Below, in pieces: positions 40,519 through 48,907 of a stretch of DNA of 64,000 nt. Position 1 is the first letter of the stretch, and each line of letters opens with the position of its first letter. The DNA is taken from positions 27,414-91,413 of the forward strand of contig CAAEDE010000004.1 in assembly GCA_900754525.1 (NCBI GenBank), read 5' to 3'. The notes under the pieces are model-generated. The model worked only from the letters and a program-made list of their open reading frames with translations, did not search any database and was not told the origin of the DNA. Both the position numbers and the translations under genes were made by a program. Source of the stretch: an uncultured Collinsella sp. (lineage in GTDB: Bacteria > Actinomycetota > Coriobacteriia > Coriobacteriales > Coriobacteriaceae).

Positions 40519-41622
40519 ATGAGCGACAGCAAGCATGTGACGTACGAGGACGCCGGCGTCGATACCGCCGAGGGCGGCCGCGCCGTCGACGCTATTAAGC
40601 AGATGGTCAAGGACACCAACCGCCCCGAGGTTATCGGCGGCATCGGTGGCTTTGGTGGCCTGTTCTCGGCCGCCGCGCTCAAGGATATGGAAGACCCGAT
40701 CTTGATCAGCGGTACCGACGGCGTGGGCACCAAGCTCGTGCTCGCCCAGATTATGGATCGTCACGAGACGGTGGGTCAGGACCTGGTCGCCATGTGCGTC
40801 AATGACATTTTGGCTTCGGGCGCCGAGCCGCTGTTCTTCCTGGATTACGTTGCCATCGGTCACATTGAGGCCGAGCACATGGCAAAGATCATCAAGGGCG
40901 TGGCCGACGGCTGCAAGCTCGCAGGCTGCGCGCTCGTGGGCGGCGAGATGGCCGAGCACCCGGGCGTCATGGCCCCCGCCGATTACGACCTCGCCGGCTT
41001 TACTGTGGGTGTTGTCGATCGTCCCAAGATGCTCGACCCCGCGAACGTTCGCCCCGGCGATGTGATCCTGGGCTTGCCCTCCACCGGTGTGCACTCCAAC
41101 GGATACTCACTCGTGCGCAAGGTTATCGGCGTTGACGGCATCAAGCCGGGTACGCCCGAGGCCGCCGCTAAGGCCGAGGAGCTAAGCCGGCCGCTCGAGG
41201 AGCTCGGCGGCGCTTCGCTGGCCGACGCTCTGCTGGCCCCCACGCGCATCTACGTCAAGCCGATTCTGGAGCTGCTCCGCGGTGGCGCCAACGTTCATGC
41301 CATCGCCCACATCACCGGCGGCGGTATTACCGAGAACCTCAACCGCGCGCTCGCCGACGACGTCGATGCCGTGGTCACCCGCAACGGCGCCGAGATGGGC
41401 TGGGATGTTCCGCCCGTCATCACCTACGTGTCGCGTCAGGCCGAGCTCGCGCCCAACGAGGCATGCAAGACCTTCAACATGGGCGTTGGCCTGTGCCTGA
41501 TCGTCGCCCCCGAGGACGAGGCTGCCGTGACCGAGGCTCTGGTCGCGCTGGGCGAGAAGCCGTTTCGCGTGGGCGAGTGCGTCGAGGGTTCCGGTAAGGT
41601 CGTGTACTCCGATGAGCGCTAA
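40519..41622 (+). CDS. purM: Phosphoribosylformylglycinamidine cyclo-ligase
   Basis: Forms AIR from FGAM with ATP. It has 367 residues, slightly long at the N-terminus. Family motifs are YEDAGVDTAEGGRAVDAIK, ISGTDGVGTKLVLAQ, DLVAMCVNDILASGAEPLFFLDYVA, GGEMAEHPGVM, GLPSTGVHSNGYSLVRKV and HITGGGITENL. AGAGAGGAAGG precedes the ATG. The end overlaps purN by 11 bp, so the two are coupled. Confidence 0.97.
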   Translation: MSDSKHVTYEDAGVDTAEGGRAVDAIKQMVKDTNRPEVIGGIGGFGGLFSAAALKDMEDPILISGTDGVGTKLVLAQIMDRHETVGQDLVAMCVNDILASGAEPLFFLDYVAIGHIEAEHMAKIIKGVADGCKLAGCALVGGEMAEHPGVMAPADYDLAGFTVGVVDRPKMLDPANVRPGDVILGLPSTGVHSNGYSLVRKVIGVDGIKPGTPEAAAKAEELSRPLEELGGASLADALLAPTRIYVKPILELLRGGANVHAIAHITGGGITENLNRALADDVDAVVTRNGAEMGWDVPPVITYVSRQAELAPNEACKTFNMGVGLCLIVAPEDEAAVTEALVALGEKPFRVGECVEGSGKVVYSDER

Positions 41623-42313
41623 CGAGCAGATGGCTGCTGCCGAGGGCCTGGACTTTGTGCCCTACACCCGCCCGACCGGCACCGATACGGCTGAGCCGCT
41701 CAAGATTGGCGTGCTTATCAGCGGTTCGGGTACCAACCTGCAGGCACTGATCGACCTGATCGCCGTCGGCAAGCTCAACGCCTCGATTGAGCTTGTGGTG
41801 TCGAGCCGTCCTTCGGCCAAGGGCTTGCAGCGTGCCGAGCGCGCGGGCATCCAGACGCTCACGCTGTCCAAGGATGTCTATGCCGATCCCATCGCGGCTG
41901 ACGAGATCATCGCGCATGAGCTGCTCGAGCGCGGCTGCGAATATGTGGTCATGGCCGGCTACATGCGCATGGTGCACACGCCGCTGCTGGCGGCGTTCCC
42001 CAATCGCGTGGTCAACTTGCACCCGGCGCTGCTGCCGAGCTTTACCGGTGCGCATGCGATCGACGATGCGTTTGCTCGCGGCGTCAAGGTGACCGGCGTG
42101 ACCGTGCACTTTGCCAACGAGATCTACGACAACGGCCCCATCATCGCCCAGCGTGCGCTGGCTGTCGAGGAGGGCTGGGACGTCGACACGCTCGAGGAGC
42201 ACATCCACGCGATCGAGCATGTGCTGTATCCCGAGGTCGTGCAGATGCTCGCCGACGGCCGCGTTCACGTGCTGGAGAGCGGCAAGGTCGCAATTGATGC
42301 GCCTCGCGGCTAG
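41612..42313 (+). CDS. purN: Phosphoribosylglycinamide formyltransferase
   Basis: Transfers formyl from 10-formyl-THF to GAR. It has 233 residues; about 30 residues precede the core LKIGVLISGSGTNLQALID. Catalytic Asn and His are in NLHPALLPSFTGAHAIDDAF, and the Asp is in FANEIYDNGPIIAQRAL. The start lies inside the end of purM. A hairpin follows the stop. Confidence 0.96.
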   Translation: MSANEQMAAAEGLDFVPYTRPTGTDTAEPLKIGVLISGSGTNLQALIDLIAVGKLNASIELVVSSRPSAKGLQRAERAGIQTLTLSKDVYADPIAADEIIAHELLERGCEYVVMAGYMRMVHTPLLAAFPNRVVNLHPALLPSFTGAHAIDDAFARGVKVTGVTVHFANEIYDNGPIIAQRALAVEEGWDVDTLEEHIHAIEHVLYPEVVQMLADGRVHVLESGKVAIDAPRG

Positions 42314-42345
42314 TGGCGCACAGTACAATTTAGCCGAGTAGTCAG

Positions 42346-42389
42346 GGTGGTCATTGGCGCCAAGGCGCAAGTGGCCATCCTTTGTTTTA
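42346..42389 (+). terminator. Terminator after purN
   Basis: GGTGGTCATTGGCGC pairs with GCGCAAGTGGCCATCC apart from internal mismatches and is followed by TTTGTTTT. Confidence 0.75.
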
Positions 42390-42465
42390 GGTAATCACCT
42401 GCGACGCTCTTCAATGACCAGTCGTTAAAGAACGTCGAAGGTGACAAGGTGAGAGAGGTGGGCCC

Positions 42466-42930
42466 ATGGCGGATAACGAAGCATTGTTTACGCCTGAGCT
42501 GGTGTTTTTTGATTGGGAGTGCGTGTCACCGGGCGAGGTGTTTGCGCGGCTCGAGGGTGAGCTTGCCCCGCGCGGCTACATTGCCGAGGGTTGGCTCAAC
42601 GCCGTCCGCACGCGCGAGGACGCCTATCCCACGGGTCTCGCTATGCCGGCGGCAAACATTGCCATTCCGCATACCGATCCGGGATTTGTGGCCAAGCCCT
42701 ATATCGCGGTGGTAAAGCCCACTGCACCTGTGACGTTCAACGCGATGGCGGGCATGGGCGCCCCGGTGCCGGCGCAGATTGTCATCAATCTGGGCATTGC
42801 CGAGCCGGGCGGCCAGGTCGAGGCCCTGCAAGCGCTTATGAATATCTTTATGGATGCCGATGCCGCATCCGATGTACTCGGCCAAACCACGCCGCAGGGC
42901 ATGGTCGACGCCATCCGTCGCCACTTCTAA
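42466..42930 (+). CDS. PTS system EIIA component (fructose/galactitol type)
   Basis: A 154-residue phosphocarrier of the PTS EIIA-2 family. The phosphorylated histidine is in AIPHTDP, preceded by PTGLAMPAANI. The layout fits GatA/fructose-type EIIA more than EIIA-Ntr. No EIIB or EIIC gene is adjacent, so it may serve a transporter elsewhere or regulate. It is flanked by a long leader (42390-42465) and a GGGAC repeat region after the stop. Confidence 0.88.
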   Translation: MADNEALFTPELVFFDWECVSPGEVFARLEGELAPRGYIAEGWLNAVRTREDAYPTGLAMPAANIAIPHTDPGFVAKPYIAVVKPTAPVTFNAMAGMGAPVPAQIVINLGIAEPGGQVEALQALMNIFMDADAASDVLGQTTPQGMVDAIRRHF

Positions 42931-42937
42931 AGTCGGC

Positions 42938-43050
42938 ACTGGGGGACTGTCCCTAGCTGCCGGCAGAAAAGGAACGTCCCTAACTGCCAACTGCCAGACC
43001 TGTCCCCTTTGCACCAAAATGGTGCAGATTAACCTGTCCCCCATGCACCA
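42938..43050. repeat. GGGAC-family repeat cluster
   Basis: This 113-bp stretch has GGGACTGTCCC, GGAACGTCCCTAACTGCC, then CCTGTCCCC, GCACCAAAATGGTGC and CCTGTCCCC again. Short palindromes and repeated CCTGTCCCC resemble the other GGGAC-family copies. No gene overlaps it. Confidence 0.7.
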
Positions 43051-43116
43051 GGTGTGCCGCGGGGCTGCGTTGTGACACAATGGCGTTTGTTCGATTCGTG
43101 ATGCGAAAGGCCGACT

Positions 43117-44337
43117 ATGGCAAACAAGAAAAAGAACTCCGAGGCCGCGCCGACGCCCGAGCAGCAGGCCCGCGCCGCCTCCAGCTCTCGCAAGAAGCAG
43201 CGCAAGACGTATGTGTCTAAGACCGTCAAGATCGTCCTGGTGGTCATCGGCGTGCTGGCGATGCTGCTTTCCGTCTCGGCCATGGCGTGCTCCGGCCTTA
43301 TGTCGCAGGCCGAGGACACCTCGGGCTACAAGCTGACCGGCGGTGTTGCTGCTACTATCAACGGCACCAACCTTACCGAGGACACCGTGACCAAGCAGAT
43401 CATGAGCATGCGCACGTCCAACGGCTACACCAAGGATGAGGATTGGGCGCAGTATCTGGTTGACAACAACCTCACGCCCAAGAAGTACCGCAAGCAACTC
43501 ATCGACTCCTACACGCAGCAGATTCTGCTTCAACAGGCACAGAAGGAAAACGGCGTTACGGTGTCGGACGAGGAGGTCGAGAAGGCTTGGAAGGACGCGT
43601 GCAAGAGCGCGGGCGGTGCCAAGGCCTTTAAGAAGACCCTCAAGACCTACGGCTATACCGAGGACACCTACAAGGATTCGCTCAAAGAGAGTCTGGCGCA
43701 GCAGAAACTTAAGGATGCCGTCGCGCCCACGAGCAAGCCCAAGGACAGCGAGATTGTTGATTACATCAACGAAAACCTGTCCAGCTACAACGACGCTCGC
43801 CGCTCGTCGAACATCCTGATCAAGGTTGATTCCGACGCTTCCGACGAGGACAAGGCTGCCGCCAAGGCCAAGGCGCAGGAGTGCCTGGACAAGATCAACT
43901 CCGGTGAGCTGAGCTTTGAGGACGCCGTTGAGCAGTACTCCGAGGACACCGGTTCCAAGGAGAAGAAGGGCGATGTGGGCTGGGATAAGCTCACCACTTT
44001 CGTCGACAGCTACCAGACGGCGCTCGAGGGACTCAACAAGGGCGACGTGAGCGAAGTCGTCGAGTCGACCTATGGTTACCACATCATCAAGTGCACCGAC
44101 TACTTCCATGTCGATAATCAGGTTGATGACATCAACCAGGTGCCCAAGGCCATCAAGAAGTACGTCTCCAACGTGGTGAAGACACAGGCGGCCAGCACCG
44201 CGTACAGCGAGTGGCTGGAGCAGTACAAGAAGGATGCCGACATCACCGTCAACCCCATGCCCAAGGACGTACCCTACAACGTCAGTCTGAAGGGCGTCAC
44301 CAAGAGTTCGACCGACGATTCGTCGACGACTGAGTAA
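43117..44337 (+). CDS. Parvulin-type extracytoplasmic foldase (PrsA/SurA-like)
   Basis: A 406-residue membrane-anchored peptidyl-prolyl isomerase that probably helps exported proteins fold. A basic cytoplasmic start (1-35) leads to one transmembrane segment (about 36-57). A SurA-N-like chaperone region (about 75-225) is followed by a PPIC rotamase domain (about 230-335: ARRSSNILIKV...GELSFEDAVEQYSEDTG...GDVGWDKL...YGYHIIKC). The residues before C58 (SAMAC) only weakly resemble a lipobox. A Ser/Thr-rich tail ends it. yqeY follows after 54 bp. Confidence 0.9.
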   Translation: MANKKKNSEAAPTPEQQARAASSSRKKQRKTYVSKTVKIVLVVIGVLAMLLSVSAMACSGLMSQAEDTSGYKLTGGVAATINGTNLTEDTVTKQIMSMRTSNGYTKDEDWAQYLVDNNLTPKKYRKQLIDSYTQQILLQQAQKENGVTVSDEEVEKAWKDACKSAGGAKAFKKTLKTYGYTEDTYKDSLKESLAQQKLKDAVAPTSKPKDSEIVDYINENLSSYNDARRSSNILIKVDSDASDEDKAAAKAKAQECLDKINSGELSFEDAVEQYSEDTGSKEKKGDVGWDKLTTFVDSYQTALEGLNKGDVSEVVESTYGYHIIKCTDYFHVDNQVDDINQVPKAIKKYVSNVVKTQAASTAYSEWLEQYKKDADITVNPMPKDVPYNVSLKGVTKSSTDDSSTTE

Positions 44338-44391
44338 TCATGGGGCGGTGCTCGCGCGAGTGCCGTCCACGCTATTAGAGAGGATTTGCAG

Positions 44392-44835
44392 ATGACCAAC
44401 GAAGAGCTGCAGAAGGAAATGATCGCGGCCATGAAGGCCAAGGACAAGGTTCGCCTGTCCATCATTCGCCAGGTTAAGGCCGAGGTGAAGAATATCGAGG
44501 TCAATGAGCGCCGCGATGTGACCGAGGAAGACGTCAACAGCATGATCAAGCGTCTGATCAAGCAGACGAGCGAGACGCTGGAGATGTCCATCAAGGCCGG
44601 TACCGACCAGGACCGTACCGACAACCTGACCGAGCAGGTCAAGATTCTGGAGAGCCTGCTGCCCGCACAGGTTTCGGGCGAGGAGCTCGAGGCCCTGATC
44701 GAGCAGGTCATCGCCGAGCTGGGCGCTACGTCCAAGAAGCAGATGGGCCAGGTTATGGGCGCTCTGGGCAAGGCCACCGGCGGCAACTTCGATAAGCCGG
44801 CCGCGGCAAAGATCGTCGGAGCCCGCCTCGCGTAG
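44392..44835 (+). CDS. GatB/YqeY domain protein
   Basis: A 147-residue protein of the YqeY family, related to the tail domain of GatB; a role in tRNA-dependent amidation is suggested by homology but not proven. It has MTNEELQKEMIAAMKAKDKVRLSIIRQVKAEVKN at the start and LEALIEQVIAELGATSKKQMGQVMGALGKATGG...KIVGARL at the end. The ATG at 44392 has AGAGAGGA seven bases upstream. Confidence 0.92.
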   Translation: MTNEELQKEMIAAMKAKDKVRLSIIRQVKAEVKNIEVNERRDVTEEDVNSMIKRLIKQTSETLEMSIKAGTDQDRTDNLTEQVKILESLLPAQVSGEELEALIEQVIAELGATSKKQMGQVMGALGKATGGNFDKPAAAKIVGARLA

Positions 44836-44863
44836 GGGCCGAGCGGTACACAGTTGAGGCTGA

Positions 44864-44897
44864 GGGGCGTGACCATTGCGGTCGCGCCCCCTTTTTC
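44864..44897 (+). terminator. Terminator after yqeY
   Basis: GGGGCGTGACC pairs with GGTCGCGCCCC around ATTGC and is followed by CTTTTTC. Confidence 0.92.
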
Positions 44898-44907
44898 TGG
44901 GCTGAGT

Positions 44908-44977
44908 ACTCATTGGGGAACAGACTTAAATGAGTGCCCAATGAGCAGGTACTCATTTAAGTCTGTCCCCAATGAGT
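44908..44977. repeat. GGGAC-family palindrome
   Basis: ACTCATTGGGGAACAGAC, TTAAATGAGT (44908-44935) is the near-perfect inverse of 44951-44977 (one inserted base) around a 15-bp centre. It is non-coding and looks like a REP-type mobile palindrome. Confidence 0.88.
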
Positions 44978-45082
44978 GGGTGGAAGGTTGCGGGTTCTTT
45001 ACGGGAATGTAGTGTGGGCTGCGGAAACGTGGTTCTTTCCGTACAATAGTTCAACTCGTGTAAACGCAGGGAAGGGACATTC

Positions 45083-45814
45083 ATGGCAGACATGATCGAG
45101 ATCAAGCATCTCAACAAGTACTTTGGCGACCTGCATGTGCTCAAAGATATCAATCTCACCGTCAAGCGCGGCGAGAAGCTCGTAATGATTGGGCCTTCCG
45201 GCTCGGGTAAGTCGACGCTCATCCGTTGCGTCGATTATCTGGAGGAGCCCACGTCGGGCGAGGTCGTCATCGACGGTACGCCGCTCACCAAAAAGAATCA
45301 CCTGGAGATGGCTCGCAAGTATAGTTCCATGGTGTTTCAGCAGTTCAACCTGTATCCCAACATGACGGTGCTCGGCAATCTGACGCTCGCGCCCATCAAG
45401 CTGCAAAAGAAGAGCAAGGAGGAGGCGACCGAGATCGCCATCGCCGCGCTCAAGCGCGTTGGCATGGCGCATAAGGCCGGCGAGTATCCGCAGAATCTCT
45501 CGGGCGGTCAGCAGCAGCGCATCGCCATCGCCCGTGCCCTGTGCACCAAGCAGCCCATCATCCTGTTTGATGAACCGACTTCGGCGCTCGACCCCGAGAT
45601 GGTCCAGGAAGTCCTGGACGTTATGATTGAGCTCGCGCAGGAGGACATCACCATGATCTGCGTGACGCACGAGATGGGCTTTGCGCGCCAGGTGGCCGAC
45701 CGCGTCATCTTTATGGAGGACGGCCGCATCCTGGAGGAGGGCACGCCCGAGCACTTCTTCGATAACCCCGAGAACCCGCGCTGCCGCGAGTTCCTGTCCA
45801 AGATTCTGCACTAG
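45083..45814 (+). CDS. Polar amino-acid ABC transporter, ATPase
   Basis: A 243-residue GlnQ-type ATPase that powers uptake of a polar amino acid such as glutamine or glutamate. Walker A is GPSGSGKST, the Q-loop [11 protein letters not shown], the signature [15 protein letters not shown], Walker [15 protein letters not shown] and the H-loop [17 protein letters not shown] precedes the ATG. It opens an operon of four genes (ATPase, binding protein, two permeases), and the binding-protein gene follows after 8 bp. Confidence 0.96.
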   Translation: MADMIEIKHLNKYFGDLHVLKDINLTVKRGEKLVMIGPSGSGKSTLIRCVDYLEEPTSGEVVIDGTPLTKKNHLEMARKYSSMVFQQFNLYPNMTVLGNLTLAPIKLQKKSKEEATEIAIAALKRVGMAHKAGEYPQNLSGGQQQRIAIARALCTKQPIILFDEPTSALDPEMVQEVLDVMIELAQEDITMICVTHEMGFARQVADRVIFMEDGRILEEGTPEHFFDNPENPRCREFLSKILH

Positions 45815-45822
45815 GCGCGGTG

Positions 45823-46698
45823 ATGGACATGACGGATATGACGAGGGCGGCCGTATCGCGCCGTCACTTTTTGCAGCTGGCTGGCGCCGGCATGCTTGCG
45901 CTGACGGGGACCGCGCTTACCGGTTGCGGCAACTCCACCAGCGGCGAGGGTTCCGACAAGGGGTCCAAGCTTGCGGCCATCAAGTCGCGTGGCCATCTGA
46001 ATGCCGGCGTTAAGAAGGACGTTCCCGGCTATGGCTATTACGACACCGCCAAGGGCCGCTTTGAGGGCATGGAAGTCGATTTGTGCTACCAAATCGCCGC
46101 TGCCGTCTTTGGCGTGAGCTACAAGGAGGCCCGCGCCCAGGAGCTTGTCGAGTTTACCGACGTAACGCCCAAGACGCGCGGCCCGCTGATCGATAACGGC
46201 CAACTTGACGTGGTCGCGGCGACCTACACCATCACCGACGAGCGCAAGAAGAGCTGGGATTTCTCGACGCCGTACCGCACCGACTACGTGGGACTCATGG
46301 TCAAGAAGCGTTCGGGCTTTACCTCGATTGAGGACCTGGACGGCAAGGTCATTGGCGTAAGCCAGGGTGCCACCACGCAGGGCCTGATCGAGCAGATGAT
46401 CAAGGACAACGGCTTTAGCTGCAAGCCCGAGTTTAGGGCCTTTAGCGGCTACCCCATCATCAAGAGTTCGCTCGACGCCGGCAATATCGACGTCTTTGCC
46501 ATGGACCGCTCCACGCTGGCCGGTTACATGAACGAGACCGTTGAGCTGCTGCAGCCCGAGGTCAAGTTTGGCGAGCAGGGTTACGGCGTGGCGACCAAGA
46601 GGGGCTGCGACCTTTCGGCCGTGGTCGATCAGGTGATTTGCGATCGCCTGGCCGATGGCTGGCTCGACCAAGAGGTCAAGACCTGGGGTCTTGTATAG
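45823..46698 (+). CDS. Amino-acid ABC transporter substrate-binding lipoprotein, Tat-type signal
   Basis: A 291-residue extracytoplasmic binding protein. The signal contains SRRHFLQLAGAGMLAL, a twin-arginine-like motif, and a lipobox ending LTGC, so the mature protein is probably lipid-anchored. The bilobed fold is seen in GRFEGMEVDLCYQIAAAVFG, NGQLDVVAATYTITDERKKSWDFSTPYRTDYVGLMVKK and ISLDGKVIGVSQGATTQ-like text (IEDLDGKVIGVSQGATTQ). The starts GTG 45820 and ATG 45823 are adjacent; I chose the ATG. Confidence 0.93.
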   Translation: MDMTDMTRAAVSRRHFLQLAGAGMLALTGTALTGCGNSTSGEGSDKGSKLAAIKSRGHLNAGVKKDVPGYGYYDTAKGRFEGMEVDLCYQIAAAVFGVSYKEARAQELVEFTDVTPKTRGPLIDNGQLDVVAATYTITDERKKSWDFSTPYRTDYVGLMVKKRSGFTSIEDLDGKVIGVSQGATTQGLIEQMIKDNGFSCKPEFRAFSGYPIIKSSLDAGNIDVFAMDRSTLAGYMNETVELLQPEVKFGEQGYGVATKRGCDLSAVVDQVICDRLADGWLDQEVKTWGLV

Positions 46699-46723
46699 GC
46701 GCATCGTCCAAGGAAGGAATCAA

Positions 46724-47470
46724 ATGCTCGAAGGATTATTTGACGCCGACCGTTGGTCGACGACATTTCAAAATATGGGGCCCTTCTGGGAGGGCTTTAG
46801 CGTGACGCTACAGGTGGTCGTTGCCGGTCTGCTGCTGTCGCTGGTGCTGGGCACACTGCTGGGCGTGTTCTCTACCACCCGTTCGCGCGTGCTGCGCGCC
46901 ATAAGCCGCGTGTACGTGGAGTTTTACCAGAACACCCCGTTGCCCGTACAGGTGCTCTTTATGTACATGGCCGGTCCGCAGTTTTTGCAGGCCATAACCG
47001 GTGCCGACCAGCCGGTGCGCATCGCGCCGTTCGTGCTGGGCTTCTTGGGTGTGGGCCTGTATCACGCGGCCTACATTTCGGAGGTCATCCGCACTGGTAT
47101 CGAGGCGGTTCCGCGCGGTCAGATGGAGGCGGCCCAGAGCCAGGGCTTCACTCGCGCGCAGGCCTACTGGTACATCGTGCTGCCCCAGACGTTCAAGATC
47201 ATTCTGCCGCCGCTGTGTAACCAGGCGCTCAACCTGGTCAAAAACACGTCGGTGCTGGCGCTCGTGGCCGGCGGCGACCTTATGTACCGTTCCGACAACT
47301 TTGTGAGTCTGTACGGTTACCTGCAGGGATACATCGTCTGCTGCCTTATGTACTTCATCATCTGCTTTCCGCTCGCCATGCTGGTGCAGTGGCTCGAGCG
47401 CCGCTCCAAGGAGCGTCCGCGCGGCGTGAGCCTGGCCGAGCTGGGGCTCGACAACGTAGAGGAGGCCTAG
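46724..47470 (+). CDS. Amino-acid ABC transporter permease 1
   Basis: A 248-residue HisM/GlnP-type permease with about five transmembrane segments. The coupling motif EAAQSQGFTRAQAYWYIVLPQTFKIILPPL is typical. AAGGAAGG precedes the ATG at 46724; a longer frame start inside the upstream gene is rejected. It pairs with the permease starting 3 bp after its stop, so the transporter probably has a heterodimeric channel. Confidence 0.95.
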   Translation: MLEGLFDADRWSTTFQNMGPFWEGFSVTLQVVVAGLLLSLVLGTLLGVFSTTRSRVLRAISRVYVEFYQNTPLPVQVLFMYMAGPQFLQAITGADQPVRIAPFVLGFLGVGLYHAAYISEVIRTGIEAVPRGQMEAAQSQGFTRAQAYWYIVLPQTFKIILPPLCNQALNLVKNTSVLALVAGGDLMYRSDNFVSLYGYLQGYIVCCLMYFIICFPLAMLVQWLERRSKERPRGVSLAELGLDNVEEA

Positions 47471-47473
47471 CGC

Positions 47474-48112
47474 ATGGAAATCTTCAACGCGACCAACCTG
47501 CTCTACATTTGGGGCGGCTTTGTTAAGACGATCGAGATCTCGGCGCTGTCGATCTTTTTCTCGCTCATCTTTGGCACGGTGCTGGCGCTCGTTAAGAGCT
47601 ATGCGCCCCGCCCGTTCCGTATTTTGGTGAGCGCCTATATCGAGCTGTTCCGCTGCACGCCAAACCTGCTGTGGATCCTGTTTATCTACTTTACGGTGCA
47701 GGGTTTGGACATTGTGATTTCGACCATCGCCTTTACGCTGTTTACCAGCGCTGTTATGGCCGAGATTGTGCGCGGCGGCCTCAACTCGATTCCGCGCGGC
47801 CAGTTTGAGGCGGCGCAGAGCCAGGGCTTTGGCTTCTTTGCCACCATGCGCTACATCATTCTGCCGCAGACGTTTAAGACGATCATTCCGGCGCTGTTTA
47901 GCCAGTGCACGACCGTCATCAAGGACAGTTCGTATCTTTCGGGCATTAACGTGGCCGAACTCATGTACACGGCAAACGTCGTGATGGCCCACGCGATTGA
48001 CCTGTCGCAGGTGCTTATGCTCTACGGCCTGGTGTTTGCGATGTACTTTGTGCTCAACTTTGGCATCTCGCTGCTGGTCCGAGCGTATCAACGTCGTATT
48101 GTGGCAGCGTAG
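47474..48112 (+). CDS. Amino-acid ABC transporter permease 2
   Basis: A 212-residue permease of the same family with about five transmembrane segments. Its coupling motif is EAAQSQGFGFFATMRYIILPQTFKTIIPALF. The close spacing to permease 1 suggests translational coupling. A GACAAAGGG palindrome directly follows the stop. Confidence 0.94.
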   Translation: MEIFNATNLLYIWGGFVKTIEISALSIFFSLIFGTVLALVKSYAPRPFRILVSAYIELFRCTPNLLWILFIYFTVQGLDIVISTIAFTLFTSAVMAEIVRGGLNSIPRGQFEAAQSQGFGFFATMRYIILPQTFKTIIPALFSQCTTVIKDSSYLSGINVAELMYTANVVMAHAIDLSQVLMLYGLVFAMYFVLNFGISLLVRAYQRRIVAA

Positions 48113-48114
48113 AA

Positions 48115-48143
48115 TGTGACAAAGGGAATGCCCCTTTGTCACA
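48115..48143. repeat. GGGAC-family palindrome
   Basis: TGTGACAAAGGG (48115-48126) pairs perfectly with CCCTTTGTCACA (48132-48143) around a 5-nt loop. It separates the transporter operon from the next gene and may also end its transcript, although no T-run is present. Confidence 0.75.
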
Positions 48144-48160
48144 CAGAGAAAGGAATCGCG

Positions 48161-48784
48161 ATGAGCGATCTGGAGAACAAGAAGAGTCCTGTGGTCATTA
48201 CCATCGCGCGCGACTTTGGCGCCGAGGGCCACGAGATTGGTCGCATGCTTGCCGACGAGTTGGGGATTCCGCTGTACGATAACGAGCTGCTGGTGCGTGC
48301 GTCGCTGCGCGCGGGCGAGTCGCTCGACAAGATGGCCGCCTATGACGAGCGACTGGCCGTGGAGAACATGGCGTTTCTGCCCGACCGCTACGATGCGCGT
48401 TCGTACTCGGATAAGTTGTTCCAGAAGATGAGCCAGGTGATTTTGGACTTGGGCGAGACCGAGAGCTGCATTATCGAGGGCCGTCTGTCGGATTACCTGC
48501 TGCGCAACAATCCCAACCACATTGCCGTGTTGGTGACCGCTCCCTTTGAGGACCGCGTCGAGATCGTGCGCAAGAAGCGCGGCCTCAACAAAAAGAAGGG
48601 CGCCAAGCTGGTCAAGCAGCAGCAGAAGGCGCGTGAGGCGTTCTACAAGCGCTACAGTGCCGGCAAGTGGAAGATGACGAGCGGTAAGGATATCGTCGTC
48701 AACCGCGCCAAGCTGGGCCGCGAGGGCTGCAAAGACGTTATCGCCGCTGCCTACCGCTACAAGGTGGCGCAGCTCGAAGACTAA
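48161..48784 (+). CDS. Cytidylate kinase-like family protein
   Basis: A 207-residue P-loop-type protein. VVITIARDFGAEGHEIGRMLADELGIPLYDNELL matches the cytidylate-kinase-like (Cytidylate_kin2) family, in which the usual Walker A is replaced by a D-F-G-A-E-G-H-E-I-G loop. ESCIIEGRLSDYLLRNNPNHIAVLVTAP and a basic lid follow. The substrate is not established for this family. The ATG at 48161 follows AAAGGAA; an upstream frame start would cross the palindrome. Confidence 0.82.
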   Translation: MSDLENKKSPVVITIARDFGAEGHEIGRMLADELGIPLYDNELLVRASLRAGESLDKMAAYDERLAVENMAFLPDRYDARSYSDKLFQKMSQVILDLGETESCIIEGRLSDYLLRNNPNHIAVLVTAPFEDRVEIVRKKRGLNKKKGAKLVKQQQKAREAFYKRYSAGKWKMTSGKDIVVNRAKLGREGCKDVIAAAYRYKVAQLED

Positions 48785-48786
48785 CC

Positions 48787-48833
48787 GACCAAAACCACCA
48801 CGAAGGCGCCGTCCCTTTGTGGCGGTCGGGCGG
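48787..48833. repeat. GGGAC-family palindrome
   Basis: CCACCACGAAGG and CCTTTGTGGCGG flank GCGCCGTC. It is closely similar to 16938-16974. Confidence 0.65.
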
Positions 48834-48843
48834 CCGGTATAAA

Positions 48844-48888
48844 AAAGTCCCCGCCGGGCGTGTGCTCGACGGGGACTTTGCCGTTTGA
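48844..48888 (-). terminator. Terminator after nfnB
   Basis: On the minus strand AAAGTCCCCG pairs with CGGGGACTTT and is followed by TTTATACC. Confidence 0.85.
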
Positions 48889-48907
48889 TGGCTAACGCTG
48901 AGGGTGA

